This document shows positions 7,509-16,416 of a stretch of DNA of 64,000 bases, one piece after another (the first letter of the stretch is position 1; every line of letters starts with the position of its first letter). Source of the stretch: an uncultured Lachnospira sp. Its GTDB lineage: Bacteria > Bacillota > Clostridia > Lachnospirales > Lachnospiraceae. The translations under genes and the position numbers were made by a program. The notes beneath the pieces were generated by a model, which ran no database searches, was not told where the DNA came from, and saw nothing but the letters and a program-made list of their open reading frames with translations. The stretch spans positions 7,301 to 71,300 of the forward strand of contig CAKRLE010000013.1 of the NCBI GenBank assembly GCA_934359185.1, in the 5' to 3' direction.

Positions 7509-8832
7509 CTATCGTGGTGGCATTAGGATATATCCTCTTCATCCTCGCATCATCATAATGCACATCCATCCACTCCTGCCAGCTCTCTGCCGCAGGCACT
7601 TCCTTTCCACGCTCATCATATCTAATAAGTGCCATGCACGAAACCACAATATTACAACACATAAATGCAACAAGTGCCCATGTCAGCACCTTTCCAAACT
7701 TCAGAGGAATCTTTTCAATCCACGAAGAAACCGTAGGGTACAACAATTTAAACCATACAACAGCAGCTATTCCCCAGAAGAAACAGTACAGCAGATTAAT
7801 CCTTCCTCCAAGATTATACTTAAATCCACTGTAATCCCAGAAAACCTTTCCAAATACTATCTCTGTAAATACAGAGCACAGATATTCATATGCACCACCA
7901 AGTAATGTTCCTACCCAGAATAAGAACCAGTCACTCTTATCCTTGTATCTATAAAGAAGTGCTGTTACAATCGCAATCGCAAGTCCCCACACAATACTGA
8001 ATGGTCCCCATACAACACTGCTTCTGCTCATCCACACGCCTGCCGTTATGCGGCAGAATATAGTCTCTGTTATATCACCTAAAAATGCTCCTATAAAAAA
8101 CAGCATGATTATTTTATAAATATCACATCCACTTGCAAATACATTTTTATCTCTCTCCTGTACTTTGACAGCAGATGCCTCTGGATATGCCCTGTCTATT
8201 CTATGGGTTACTTTGTTATAAATCCAGTTGCCAAGCCTTTTACTGAATTTATCTATATTGTCATTGGCATTCTCTAGCCACTCCGCATTCTTTTGCTGTC
8301 CTGCATTTCTTAAATTCTTTTTTTCTTTTCCCTTAACCAGCACAAATGATGCTGCAATATCAACTGAAAGAAGTGCAATAAGTGCTATAAGTATAATGTG
8401 CATGACAAGTTTTGGCATATTGGAATATACGCTAAGAAACATATCATTGCCATATCTTACAGCCAGAAATCCAAGTGAACCTTTCACTAACGATACTGCA
8501 GCACAGATATATCCGTCAAAATTCCATTTGAAACTGCCATAATCCCACCACCGCTCATGGAAATATCTCTCAATCAGATGTCCAGCACCCCACTCAATAA
8601 CTGCCGCATATATAACAGCAAATACAAACAGCGCAATCCCAGTCATTCCCTTAAGACCTATTGACATAAGGATTGCACCGATTCCATATAAAACACAGAA
8701 TGGTCCATTCACAAGACCTCTGTTGACAAATCTTTTGTGTTTCGTTGCCCCTACACACACTTCATAAATCCATCCAAGAAATGAATATATGAAAAAGAGC
8801 CACAATAACTGATATACACTATAATTACCCAT
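7504..8832 (-). CDS. CmpB-family membrane protein (putative ABC transporter permease, PF06541 type)
   Basis: This is a 442-residue multi-pass protein with two copies of the same module. Copy one begins LWLFFIYSFLGWIYE and continues to WWDYG..KWNFDGYIC. Copy two begins KIIMLFFIGAFLGDITE and continues to FWDYSGFKYNLGGRIN. The repeated W-D-Y-x-G-x-K-(W/Y)-N pattern and the FLG(W/D) turn are typical of the family labelled ABC-transporter type IV or CmpB, whose function is not established. A hydrophilic link lies at about residues 165-235, and the last 45 residues are charged and cytoplasmic. It has its own promoter (8864-8892). The stop codon lies in the end of the long inverted repeat, so that element forms the immediate 3' untranslated region. 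Confidence 0.8.
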   Translation of the reverse strand: MGNYSVYQLLWLFFIYSFLGWIYEVCVGATKHKRFVNRGLVNGPFCVLYGIGAILMSIGLKGMTGIALFVFAVIYAAVIEWGAGHLIERYFHERWWDYGSFKWNFDGYICAAVSLVKGSLGFLAVRYGNDMFLSVYSNMPKLVMHIILIALIALLSVDIAASFVLVKGKEKKNLRNAGQQKNAEWLENANDNIDKFSKRLGNWIYNKVTHRIDRAYPEASAVKVQERDKNVFASGCDIYKIIMLFFIGAFLGDITETIFCRITAGVWMSRSSVVWGPFSIVWGLAIAIVTALLYRYKDKSDWFLFWVGTLLGGAYEYLCSVFTEIVFGKVFWDYSGFKYNLGGRINLLYCFFWGIAAVVWFKLLYPTVSSWIEKIPLKFGKVLTWALVAFMCCNIVVSCMALIRYDERGKEVPAAESWQEWMDVHYDDARMKRIYPNATTID

Positions 8833-8863
8833 TATTATTATCTCCTCTGTCCGTTATAGCACA

Positions 8864-8892
8864 TGTATACCATATTTTAGCCAGTCACGCAA
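8864..8892 (-). promoter_or_regulatory. Promoter of the CmpB-family gene
   Basis: TTGCGT (8892-8887), 17 nt, TATACA (8869-8864), pointing left, with the ATG 32 bp beyond the -10. It lies in the 80-bp gap after the BceB-like gene. Confidence 0.5.
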
Positions 8893-8912
8893 CGAATTAT
8901 AACCCGAAACTT

Positions 8913-10994
8913 CTACCTGTTCTCTTTTATTATATTTCTGCTATAGATATATGTCACGACAAAATACCCACCATATATAGCCAGCAGGAATACAAACGTC
9001 ATTCCAACCGATGCAAGCATTGCTCCCATCCCAAGCGAATCAAGTATAATTCCTATAAACTTAATTCCAAAGATAGAATGTATAATTGCAAGAATCAATG
9101 GAAATGCAAAAAATATTCCTATCTGCTTAAACAGTGCCATGTCAATCATTCTCTCATCGACACCGATTTTCCGTATCATTCCGTATCTTTCTTTATTATC
9201 CGAGCTGTCTGACAACTCTTTAAGTGCAAGAATAGCTGCACTGCTTATAAGAAAGATAATCCCAAGATACAGAGCTATAAAAGTGACCATCGCTCCAAGT
9301 CCCACACTGCTGTCTATCAGCTCCTGGCGTGTATTGAATGTAAGCCAGCTCGACTCATTATATATCTTCTCACATATATCATTAATCTGTTTATCTACCG
9401 CTTCTTTATCAGCCTTAGAAGACACGCTATAATCAGCACACATTCCCACACTTGAACACTGTGATTCATCAACAGTATTATCTGCAACAAGGATAATCCC
9501 ATTATTCATATGCTGTGCTGCAATCTGTACAAAACCATACTGACACTCATTATATCCTGCCTTTAACTTCTTTCCGTTCATTTCAATGGTTACACCATTT
9601 TTCAAAGCCATATTATACATATCTACAAAAGATTTGTAATCTGTGAGCATAATAAATTCATCATCATCAAGCTCATATGTCTTATTGCCGTAGAGCGTTG
9701 CAACTTTATTATAATCGCTTATCTTCATGACCTGACATCTATTTGTATAGATAATATTCGGATACATCTGCTGTATTCTTTCAAAGCTGCCTCCAAGGGC
9801 ATCCTTTAGTTTAACATCAGTTTCATACACACTGTAATTAACAATATCTTTTAATTTTCCTTCAACATCAAATCCATTAGCTTTAAGTGTCTCTGCGATA
9901 CTAAGCTTTGAATCCTCTAAAATTTTGTCATTCCTTTCGCTGCCGCTATCTGGCTCTGATGTACTGAACGCATCTTGTATCTGGGCATAACCTGGCTTAA
10001 AAAACTGTACGTCAACAGGTGCAGTCTCATTGATATTGCCTGACATAGAATCCTTCATTGACAATGCACCAGAAAGTACACTTATCGTAATAAACAGCAT
10101 AAGGCAGATAATTGTCGTTGAGAATACAGTTGTGTTAATCTTGCTGCAGAACTGCCTTAAAACAAAGCTGTTTATGCCCTTATAATACACACTTTTTATG
10201 CTTGAAAAAATTCTTATAAGAAGACCTGACAACGACCAGAATATAAGAAATGTCGCTATGCTTCCAAGCGCTATCGGTATACCGATTTTATCAATAGTAT
10301 TCATCTTATATACGCCTTTAGTAACCATCCAGTATGCGTATGATAAAATTCCCACAGCTATTATGAAAACTACCGTACAAAGCCATGGATTCTTCATGCT
10401 GACTTTTTCTGATTTCCTGCTGGCATTGATAAGGTCAATAATCCTGCATCTGCTTATGTTAATTGTATTAAATACCATCACAATCATATACATGATAGCA
10501 AAATAGATAAGTGTCTTAACACATGCCGGTGCTGAGAATACGAACTTGAATTTAGTCATGTCCGCTTCAAACAGATTAGCGACAAGAACGCTCATAAACT
10601 GGGATGCCACAACTCCGACAACTAATCCGACAGCTAATGAAATAATTCCTATAAGAAATGTTTCCATGAACAGAATCATTGAAATCCTGCGTTTGCCCAT
10701 TCCAAGTATCATATATGTTCCAAATTCTTTATTTCTTCTCTTTATAAGAAATCTGCTCGCATATATAATCAGGAAACCTAATATCATCGAAACGAAAACA
10801 CTCACACCTGACAGCATTTCATTCATCAAATCTATAATCTCATAGGTTGTTTCATTCACATCCATCATAACTGTCTGGCTGTCAAGTGAATTAAACACAT
10901 AGAATACTGCCACACCTAAGATAAGAGTAAAGAAATAGACGGCATAATCTTTAAAACTCTTTCCTATATTTTTAAGAGATATTTTAAAGAGCAT
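8913..10994 (-). CDS. Bce-type ABC transporter permease (FtsX family)
   Basis: This is the membrane subunit of a peptide-antibiotic detoxification transporter. The 693-residue protein has the BceB plan of ten helices: the first near residues 18-36, groups at 55-185 and 205-320, then a large extracytoplasmic domain (about 325-560) between helices 7 and 8, then three final helices with the FtsX block. BceB-type permeases bind lipid II-cycle peptides such as bacitracin or lantibiotics and also act as the sensor for the adjacent histidine kinase. It overlaps the ATPase gene by 11 nt. The peptide recognised cannot be predicted. The gene symbol is not assigned because the orthology is only to the family. 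Confidence 0.85.
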   Translation of the reverse strand: MLFKISLKNIGKSFKDYAVYFFTLILGVAVFYVFNSLDSQTVMMDVNETTYEIIDLMNEMLSGVSVFVSMILGFLIIYASRFLIKRRNKEFGTYMILGMGKRRISMILFMETFLIGIISLAVGLVVGVVASQFMSVLVANLFEADMTKFKFVFSAPACVKTLIYFAIMYMIVMVFNTINISRCRIIDLINASRKSEKVSMKNPWLCTVVFIIAVGILSYAYWMVTKGVYKMNTIDKIGIPIALGSIATFLIFWSLSGLLIRIFSSIKSVYYKGINSFVLRQFCSKINTTVFSTTIICLMLFITISVLSGALSMKDSMSGNINETAPVDVQFFKPGYAQIQDAFSTSEPDSGSERNDKILEDSKLSIAETLKANGFDVEGKLKDIVNYSVYETDVKLKDALGGSFERIQQMYPNIIYTNRCQVMKISDYNKVATLYGNKTYELDDDEFIMLTDYKSFVDMYNMALKNGVTIEMNGKKLKAGYNECQYGFVQIAAQHMNNGIILVADNTVDESQCSSVGMCADYSVSSKADKEAVDKQINDICEKIYNESSWLTFNTRQELIDSSVGLGAMVTFIALYLGIIFLISSAAILALKELSDSSDNKERYGMIRKIGVDERMIDMALFKQIGIFFAFPLILAIIHSIFGIKFIGIILDSLGMGAMLASVGMTFVFLLAIYGGYFVVTYIYSRNIIKENR

Positions 10995-11751
10995 TGTTCA
11001 GATCTCCTCCAAGAAGTGTTACAACATCAATGATTTTATCAAAAAATGCTTTGCGGGAATCACTGCCCTTGTGAATCTCGTTAAATATTTTTCCGTCCTT
11101 GATAAATATCACTCTGCCAGCATAGCTTGCTGTAAAAGCATCATGTGTAACCATAAGGATTGTCGCTCCAAGGTCGCCATTAAGATAATTAAAGCTTTCA
11201 AGAAGCATTCTTGATGACTTGGAATCAAGTGCTCCTGTTGGTTCATCTGCAAGCACCAGCTTAGGATTAGTGACAATCGCTCTTGCACTTGCAACTCTCT
11301 GCTTCTGTCCACCTGACATCTGATATGGATATTTGTTAAGCACCTCTCTTATTCCAAGCTTGGATGATATATCCTTAACCCTGACATCAATCTCTTTTGC
11401 TTTCACATTCTGTATTGAAAGTGCCAGTGCAATATTTTCATACGCTGTAAGTGTATCTAAAAGATTAAAATCCTGAAATATGAATCCAAGTTCCTCTCTT
11501 CTGAATTTATTTAATTTGTTGCCTTTAAGTCTGGTTATATCTTCACCTGCAACATATATATTGCCTGATGTCACCTTATCAAGAGTTGATATACAGTTAA
11601 GCAGTGTCGTTTTACCGGAACCACTCGCTCCCATTATCGCAACAAACTCACCATCGTCAACTTCAAATGACATGTTATCAATCGCTTTAGTAAGACTGGA
11701 TCTGTTGCCATAATACTTTTCAATTCTGTCAATTTTAAGTATTGTATCCAT
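10984..11751 (-). CDS. Bce-type ABC transporter ATP-binding protein
   Basis: The 255-residue ATPase has Walker A GASGSGKT, a Q-loop in FIFQDFNLLDTL, signature MSGGQKQRVASARAI, Walker B LVLADEPTGALD and switch MVTHD. The family (MacB/BceA) pairs with FtsX-type permeases to act on cell-envelope peptides. The start ATG has AAGGAGATGG upstream. A promoter and paired inverted repeats lie between the kinase gene and this start, so it can be induced separately from the two-component genes. Confidence 0.92.
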   Translation of the reverse strand: MDTILKIDRIEKYYGNRSSLTKAIDNMSFEVDDGEFVAIMGASGSGKTTLLNCISTLDKVTSGNIYVAGEDITRLKGNKLNKFRREELGFIFQDFNLLDTLTAYENIALALSIQNVKAKEIDVRVKDISSKLGIREVLNKYPYQMSGGQKQRVASARAIVTNPKLVLADEPTGALDSKSSRMLLESFNYLNGDLGATILMVTHDAFTASYAGRVIFIKDGKIFNEIHKGSDSRKAFFDKIIDVVTLLGGDLNNAL

Positions 11752-11829
11752 TATTCCATCTCCTTATATTTTATGTGATGTGAAATCCGGGTTCTTACAC
11801 CTCTCTGTCATTTTCCACATCATGGATAT

Positions 11830-11858
11830 ATAATAGTCTTACTTCGGCATTTTGTCGC
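11830..11858 (-). promoter_or_regulatory. Candidate inducible promoter of the Bce-type transporter
   Basis: GCGACA (11858-11853), 17 nt, TATTAT (11835-11830). The weak -35 is expected of a promoter that needs an activator. The candidate regulator boxes end about 7 bp upstream of the -35. Confidence 0.5.
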
Positions 11859-11864
11859 ATTTCC

Positions 11865-11892
11865 AATGTTACACAACATTACAAATCTGTAA
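11865..11892. promoter_or_regulatory. Candidate BceR-type response regulator boxes
   Basis: TTACA-N4-TGTAA (11879-11892) is a perfect inverted repeat of the form described for BceR-like regulators (TnACA-N4-TGTAA). AATGTT-N4-AACATT (11865-11880) is a second one overlapping it by two bases. Both lie upstream of the transporter promoter and directly after the kinase stop codon. Confidence 0.6.
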
Positions 11893-11894
11893 TA

Positions 11895-12947
11895 TTACAA
11901 TACCTGTTTAAAGAAGTCATTTTTATAGAATGTTATATTAACCTGTGTATATTCTCCCTCTTTTGATTCTAATTCAATCTTATGTCCAAGCTTATCGCAT
12001 AATTTCTTTACAATATATAATCCCATTCCTGTCGCCTTGGAATAATTCCTTCCATTCTGCCCTGTAAATGATTTATCAAATACTCTTGTAATATCCGCAT
12101 CACATATTCCAATCCCATTATCATATATACTTACGACAACGCAGCTCTTATCCTCTGTCGCTGCAATCATAATTATATTTTCCGCCTTTTCTTTATCGTG
12201 ATATTTGATACTGTTGCTCACAATCTGGTTTAATATGAATTCAAGCCATTTTGAATCGGTCATGATATCCATGCCAAGATTATCTACCTCAAGATTAATG
12301 CGGTTTTCCAATAGATAATCTTTATTCCTTATTGCCACAGCATTGACAACCTTTGAAAGACGGCATTCATTGATGATGTAATCTTTCTCAGCATTTTCAC
12401 TGCGGACATAATAAAGAATCTGCTCTATATAATTGTTTATGCGCGATAACTGTGTCGATATCTTATCAATCAGCTCTTTCTCCTGCTTTGCATTACTGTT
12501 CTGGTAATTATGCAGCATAAGCGTAAGTGAAGCCATAGGAAGCTTGATTTCATGAATCCACATTTCAACATATTCCTTGAAATCTTCCATTCCTACGCGG
12601 TACTGTTTGACATTTTCAGCCATAGAACGCTCTGTCTCATAAAGCACATTATAGAGAATCTCGCCCTCATAAAAATCTGGTTTTGACACAGTTTCAATGA
12701 CCAAGTATTTCTTATCTATTCCCTCAAGATTACTGAGTAATTCATTATAAAAGTGTTTCTTTTTATAATAGTCAATCGCAGCTATCAATATATCCGCTAT
12801 ACATTCTAACAATGCTAATGCCAGAATAAGTTCTGTCTGCACTTTAAATGCAATACATAACATAATGCTTAACACCAAAGTTACACATATGATAATAACT
12901 GTGTATATCCTGTCTTTAACATATCTTCTAAAATCAAAATGTCTCAT
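11895..12947 (-). CDS. Sensor histidine kinase, BceS-like intramembrane-sensing type
   Basis: The 350-residue kinase has two N-terminal helices (about 15-33 and 38-58) with almost no loop between them, as in intramembrane-sensing kinases that rely on the BceAB transporter as sensor. The phosphoacceptor is H132 in MWIHEIKLPMA. The N box is FILNQIVSNSIKYH, and the G boxes are DNGIGI and GMGLYIVKKL. The ATG overlaps the response regulator stop by 4 nt (ATGA). It phosphorylates the neighbouring regulator by inference from gene order. Confidence 0.9.
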   Translation of the reverse strand: MRHFDFRRYVKDRIYTVIIICVTLVLSIMLCIAFKVQTELILALALLECIADILIAAIDYYKKKHFYNELLSNLEGIDKKYLVIETVSKPDFYEGEILYNVLYETERSMAENVKQYRVGMEDFKEYVEMWIHEIKLPMASLTLMLHNYQNSNAKQEKELIDKISTQLSRINNYIEQILYYVRSENAEKDYIINECRLSKVVNAVAIRNKDYLLENRINLEVDNLGMDIMTDSKWLEFILNQIVSNSIKYHDKEKAENIIMIAATEDKSCVVVSIYDNGIGICDADITRVFDKSFTGQNGRNYSKATGMGLYIVKKLCDKLGHKIELESKEGEYTQVNITFYKNDFFKQVL

Positions 12948-13660
12948 ACGAGTATATATCCCTGTCCTTTTCTAGTCTCAATCGCATCATCATAGCCTAT
13001 ATCTTTAAGCCTTGCGCGCAGTCTGCTTATATTGACTGTAAGCGCATTGTCATTAAGATATTCTTCGTTATTCCACAGCTCTGTCATAAGCTCATCTCTT
13101 GACACGATTGTATCTTTCTTAGATAGCAGATACATAAATATTGTCATCTCATTCTTGGTAAGAAGAATCTCTTTCTCGGCAGTATCGCCAACACCTGACA
13201 TACTGCCATCTGCATTTTCTACATCACTGGTCTTATATCGTATAACACCTTTCTGCGGAAGTATCGTAAGTCCTCTGTATGTCGCATTAGTCTGTCTGCT
13301 CTCAAGTCTTTTAAATATCGCATTAATCCGAAGCAGAAGAATTGTCGGATTGTATGGCTTGGTAATGTAATCATCTGCCCCATAGCTCATAGACAGCACT
13401 TCATCTGTCTCTGAATCCCTGCTTGTCACCATAATCACCGGAATATCAGATACCTGTCTTAACTGCTGCAGCACCATCTCTCCGTTCATGTATGGGATAT
13501 TGATATCAAGAAGCACAAGGTCTGCACCTGACGATACAATTGCCTCTTTCACATTATCAAATGCTTCCAGCACATCCGCTTCATATCCTGAATTATCAAG
13601 CAGTGCCTTTAACTCGCTGCTTATGTCTTTGTCATCTTCAACTATCAATATCTTTTTCAT
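12944..13660 (-). CDS. OmpR-family response regulator, BceR-like
   Basis: The receiver domain (residues 1-115) has the acidic pair ED-D near residues 8-11, phosphoacceptor D52 (LLDINIP) and K in YITKPYNP. A winged-helix DNA-binding domain follows (about 145-238) and ends in the usual RKGQGYI. ATG 13660 is chosen because AAAGGAG lies 6 nt upstream; the longer frame to 13681 has no ribosome site. The gene leads the regulator-kinase pair and probably activates the downstream ATPase-permease genes through the boxes at 11865-11892. Confidence 0.92.
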   Translation of the reverse strand: MKKILIVEDDKDISSELKALLDNSGYEADVLEAFDNVKEAIVSSGADLVLLDINIPYMNGEMVLQQLRQVSDIPVIMVTSRDSETDEVLSMSYGADDYITKPYNPTILLLRINAIFKRLESRQTNATYRGLTILPQKGVIRYKTSDVENADGSMSGVGDTAEKEILLTKNEMTIFMYLLSKKDTIVSRDELMTELWNNEEYLNDNALTVNISRLRARLKDIGYDDAIETRKGQGYILV

Positions 13661-13684
13661 ACGAAGCTCCTTTATAAGCATTAT

Positions 13685-13744
13685 AAACCGACTCCGTCAG
13701 CACATTTGGAAGTTACCTTCACATAGTGCCAACAGAGTCGGTTT
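13685..13744 (-). terminator. Terminator of iolB
   Basis: AAACCGACTC (13685-13694) pairs with GAGTCGGTTT (13735-13744), with further pairing inside (GCAC with GTGC). It lies 10 bp after the iolB stop. On the plus strand a TTTTATTA tail follows; on the minus strand a short T-run is within the stem end. A TATAAT lying over its left foot (13685-13680) may be the -10 of the response-regulator promoter. Confidence 0.65.
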
Positions 13745-13753
13745 TATTAATTT

Positions 13754-14569
13754 CTATACCATCTTTTCTACTGCTTTTACCCATGCATGATCAGGGTCAT
13801 CACATGGTGTGAGCTGTCTGGTATCAGCGCCTGCCATAACCCAGAGATAATACACCTGATATCCCGGAGCTGCTGCCACTGGATGATAACCATTTTTAAT
13901 GGCTACACTGTCACCATTTTTAATAATATAACTTTCTCTTAAAGTCATATCATCATTATACATTACCTGAATGCCAAAGCCCTGTCCAGGATTTACCTTA
14001 AAATGATAGATTTCCTCCATGTTTACCTCAAATGGAAGATTATCTGTATCATGCTTATGTGATGGATAACTAGACCACTGTCCCGACATGCTGTAAGTCT
14101 CACCAAGTACAATTCTGTCTACCTTTCCCTCATATTTTGATGTAATAATGTCATTGACATCTCTCTGCCAGTTAAGCTTGCCTCTATGCTCTGTAGTAAC
14201 GTCATCTTTGTCTATTACAAATGCTTCATACTTCTTTCTTGCTTTTACCTTACATACACCAATTTCAAGCATAAGGCTTCCTGTTGCTGTAACTTCATAC
14301 TTAGAATCTCTTGGAACATACACTGTAACCGGCTTTCCATCAAATACGTTTCTTCTTGAACCCAGATTATCAAAATTAACACCATCTACTTTGACATTAC
14401 ATGTTCCCTGCAAGATGACTAAACCAATCTCATACTCTCCTGAATCATATTTACCGCTCTCACCTGGCTCAAGTCTTATTAAATCAAAACCTATTAAATC
14501 CAGCTCAGATTCTTTATCTACTATCTCCTGATATCCCTTATTATCATTACCTTCATAAAATCTTCTCAT
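13754..14569 (-). CDS. iolB: 5-deoxy-glucuronate isomerase (IolB family)
   Basis: IolB is a bicupin that isomerises 5-deoxy-D-glucuronate to 2-deoxy-5-keto-D-gluconate in myo-inositol breakdown. The 271-residue length is normal. The family block SGQWSSYPSHKHD holds the metal ligands (two His in HKH), followed by EEIYHF and the late GYHPVAAAPGYQVYYLWVMAG. AGGAGG lies 8 nt before the ATG. No other iol gene is nearby and it has its own promoter and terminator. As an orphan it may serve a different uronate or sugar-acid pathway. The family is certain; the substrate is inferred. Confidence 0.88.
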   Translation of the reverse strand: MRRFYEGNDNKGYQEIVDKESELDLIGFDLIRLEPGESGKYDSGEYEIGLVILQGTCNVKVDGVNFDNLGSRRNVFDGKPVTVYVPRDSKYEVTATGSLMLEIGVCKVKARKKYEAFVIDKDDVTTEHRGKLNWQRDVNDIITSKYEGKVDRIVLGETYSMSGQWSSYPSHKHDTDNLPFEVNMEEIYHFKVNPGQGFGIQVMYNDDMTLRESYIIKNGDSVAIKNGYHPVAAAPGYQVYYLWVMAGADTRQLTPCDDPDHAWVKAVEKMV

Positions 14570-14599
14570 GCGATTTTCCTCCTAGCTTTAATCAATATC

Positions 14600-14628
14600 A
14601 GAATATCGGGATTGCGTGAGGGTGTCAA
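14600..14628 (-). promoter_or_regulatory. Promoter of iolB
   Basis: TTGACA (14628-14623), 17 nt, TATTCT (14605-14600), pointing left, 30 bp before the iolB start. The -35 is a perfect match. Confidence 0.65.
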
Positions 14629-14631
14629 GAG

Positions 14632-15071
14632 TTATCGCTTATCACTTTGTTCTTTAATTTCATACCGCATATCATCCGTTGGCGGTTCTAAATTCCCCTC
14701 AAGATATGCATCTGGTAAATGTCTTTTATATACATTTGTTATAACAGTTCCGGCTGTCCTTATTCCCTAGACATTTCATTTAATATAATTCCCACATTCC
14801 TCATGTAATAACTGTATACCAGATGAACTATCAATGCAAATAATGCATTTACTACAATAATAGGCATGCACCAGACTACTCTTATTATCACAAATGTCCT
14901 GTACACATAAGCTGCAACAACATGTGGTAAAATAAATCCGATTATACAACTGCCAAATGCCACAAATAACCACATCCATGTAAAAACTCTCTTTTTCGCT
15001 TTTAAAGATATTCCATGATGCTTCTTTCGGATTATAATTAAAAATATTAATAAACATGAGGCTTCTGGCAT
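14632..15071 (-). pseudogene. Degraded small membrane-protein gene
   Basis: Between iolB and the transposase-like gene there is a 744-bp gap without an intact recognisable gene. On the minus strand a 103-codon frame (14760-15071) has two strongly hydrophobic segments with the charged start IIRKKHHGISLKAKKRVFTW, ending in ILNEMSRE. Just past its stop, another frame reads on from about 14757 to a stop at 14632 as a plausible protein tail containing YLEGNLEPPTDDMRYEI. This pattern fits one gene split by a frameshift. The ATG at 15071 lies in a hairpin stem, and no ribosome site is evident. I do not recognise the family; the two-frame gene is an inference. Confidence 0.35.
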
Positions 15072-15087
15072 AATGGTGGAAGCCTCT
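15056..15087. terminator. Possible terminator hairpin upstream of the degraded gene
   Basis: GAGGCTTC and GAAGCCTC form an 8-bp stem around a 13-nt loop. TATTTTATTCTTATA follows on the plus side and TGTTTATTAATATTTTT on the minus side. It overlaps the apparent start of the degraded membrane-protein frame, which weakens that start. Confidence 0.5.
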
Positions 15088-15222
15088 ATTTTATTCTTAT
15101 ATAATACACATTTATTTTTATTTTTTCATAACGGGTACATTATGTCGGTTATCGGGTATATTTTGCAATAAATAGATAAAATTTATAACTTTCGAATTTC
15201 AATATTACTCTCAAAATATATA

Positions 15223-15251
15223 TTGCACATTTAAAATATATATGATATATT
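15223..15251 (+). promoter_or_regulatory. Promoter of the PD-(D/E)XK gene
   Basis: TTGCAC (15223-15228), 17 nt, TATATT (15246-15251), pointing right. The -10 lies 47 bp before the first ATG at 15298. The region is very AT-rich, so this is a moderate call. Confidence 0.45.
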
Positions 15252-15297
15252 CATTATATAGTGATGCATAACTAAATATATTAAGGAGATTTCATCG

Positions 15298-15324
15298 ATG
15301 AATTGTATAATGAATGGAGAATAA
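15298..15324 (+). CDS. Eight-codon leader peptide overlapping the next start
   Basis: ATG at 15298 lies 9 nt after a perfect AAGGAG and encodes MNCIMNGE before TAA. The long frame starts at 15314 inside it, in another register, with no ribosome site of its own. The mini-ORF probably couples translation to the next gene by termination and re-initiation, limiting its expression. Confidence 0.4.
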   Translation: MNCIMNGE

Positions 15325-16381
15325 CAACAAGGATTACTACTCTGATGCTATAACCCAGATTCGCAGCAATCCACAGATGTATGAGCAGTATATAAAATTA
15401 TCATCAAATCCTTCGTGGAAAGAACGATTTGATGATTTTCTAAGAGGAACAAAGACACTTCCTCTTCTATATGATCCATTTTTCAAGGCTATATTCAATG
15501 CAGATATCCACAGAGAACGACTTTCAGAATTAATCAGTGCCATTCTTGGACAAGAAGTGAGTGTTGTTGAGGTAATACCTAACGAGGACAGTACTTACAT
15601 GGGCGCACTTATTATTATGGATATCGTGGTAAGAATGTCTGACGGAAGTCTTGCCAATATTGAAGTCCAGAAGGTTCCATATCTGTTCCCGGCTGAACGA
15701 ATATCGTGTTACTCGTCTGATCTGCTTATGAGGCAGTACACCAGACTTAAGAACGCAAGTCTTGCTAATGGAGAAAATGTATTTTCTTATAAGAATCTGC
15801 GCCATGTCCATACTATCATCTTCTATGAAAGGAGCAGCGAGAAGCTTATAAGCAGCCTTGATGAAAAATTTTACTTTCATGTCGGAAAAACCATATTTAA
15901 CACAGGCATCAATGTCGAACTTTTGCAGGACTTTCATCTTATAAACCTTGACACTTTCATCAAATACAGATATTCTGATATTATCAATGGTGATACCACA
16001 GTGACACGATATGATTATGATGAGTCTGTATACAAGAATGAACCAAGCGATGATATGAAGCAGAAAAGGCTTATGTATCTTATGCTCCTGACCACAGATA
16101 ATGTATGCGATATGGACAGACTTCTTAAGTTATACCCTCAGCTTGCTGGTATCATAAATGACATTAACGAATATATCAGCAGACCTTGGGAGGTGTTGAA
16201 TATGTTTTCAGAAGCATTACGGATATTGGATAAGAATTCAATGGATTTACTTATAGATGAGATGAAGCAGGAAGTTGATAAGGCTCATGCGGAATTAGAA
16301 GCAGAAAGAGAAAATTCTCAGGCTGAGATTGCCCGATTAAAAGCCGAGATTGCAGAACTAAAAAAGCAATCAAATTCTTGA
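15314..16381 (+). CDS. PD-(D/E)XK nuclease family transposase-like protein (Rpn/PDDEXK_2 type)
   Basis: This 355-residue protein belongs to the family annotated as putative transposase or recombination-promoting nuclease. The early block LLYDPFFKAIFN, then D103 (IMDIVV), followed 14 residues later by E117-V-Q-K120, form the nuclease core. The last 60 residues are a charged coiled coil (EQ- and K-rich, with heptads such as EIARLKAEIAELKK). The gene has its own promoter and a strong terminator and is one of the few plus-strand genes here. Flanking terminal repeats were not evident. Such genes occur in many near-identical copies in Lachnospiraceae. The frame is intact, so it may be functional. 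No SD precedes ATG 15314; see the leader peptide. Confidence 0.85.
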   Translation: MENNNKDYYSDAITQIRSNPQMYEQYIKLSSNPSWKERFDDFLRGTKTLPLLYDPFFKAIFNADIHRERLSELISAILGQEVSVVEVIPNEDSTYMGALIIMDIVVRMSDGSLANIEVQKVPYLFPAERISCYSSDLLMRQYTRLKNASLANGENVFSYKNLRHVHTIIFYERSSEKLISSLDEKFYFHVGKTIFNTGINVELLQDFHLINLDTFIKYRYSDIINGDTTVTRYDYDESVYKNEPSDDMKQKRLMYLMLLTTDNVCDMDRLLKLYPQLAGIINDINEYISRPWEVLNMFSEALRILDKNSMDLLIDEMKQEVDKAHAELEAERENSQAEIARLKAEIAELKKQSNS

Positions 16382-16416
16382 ATACAGCAATAAGCATATA
16401 ATTTAACAACGTATAA

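Noticed and set aside
7459..7905. A 148-codon plus-strand frame starting inside the hairpin element
   Set aside because: It is antisense to the CmpB-family gene, has no ribosome site, and reads as a His/Cys-rich shadow.
14570..15313. Riboswitch or T-box in the 744-bp gap
   Set aside because: No conserved T-box or riboswitch core sequence was seen; only promoters, a hairpin and a degraded gene.
15530..15937. 135-codon minus-strand frame under the transposase-like gene
   Set aside because: It is a shadow of the well-supported plus-strand gene with no start signal.
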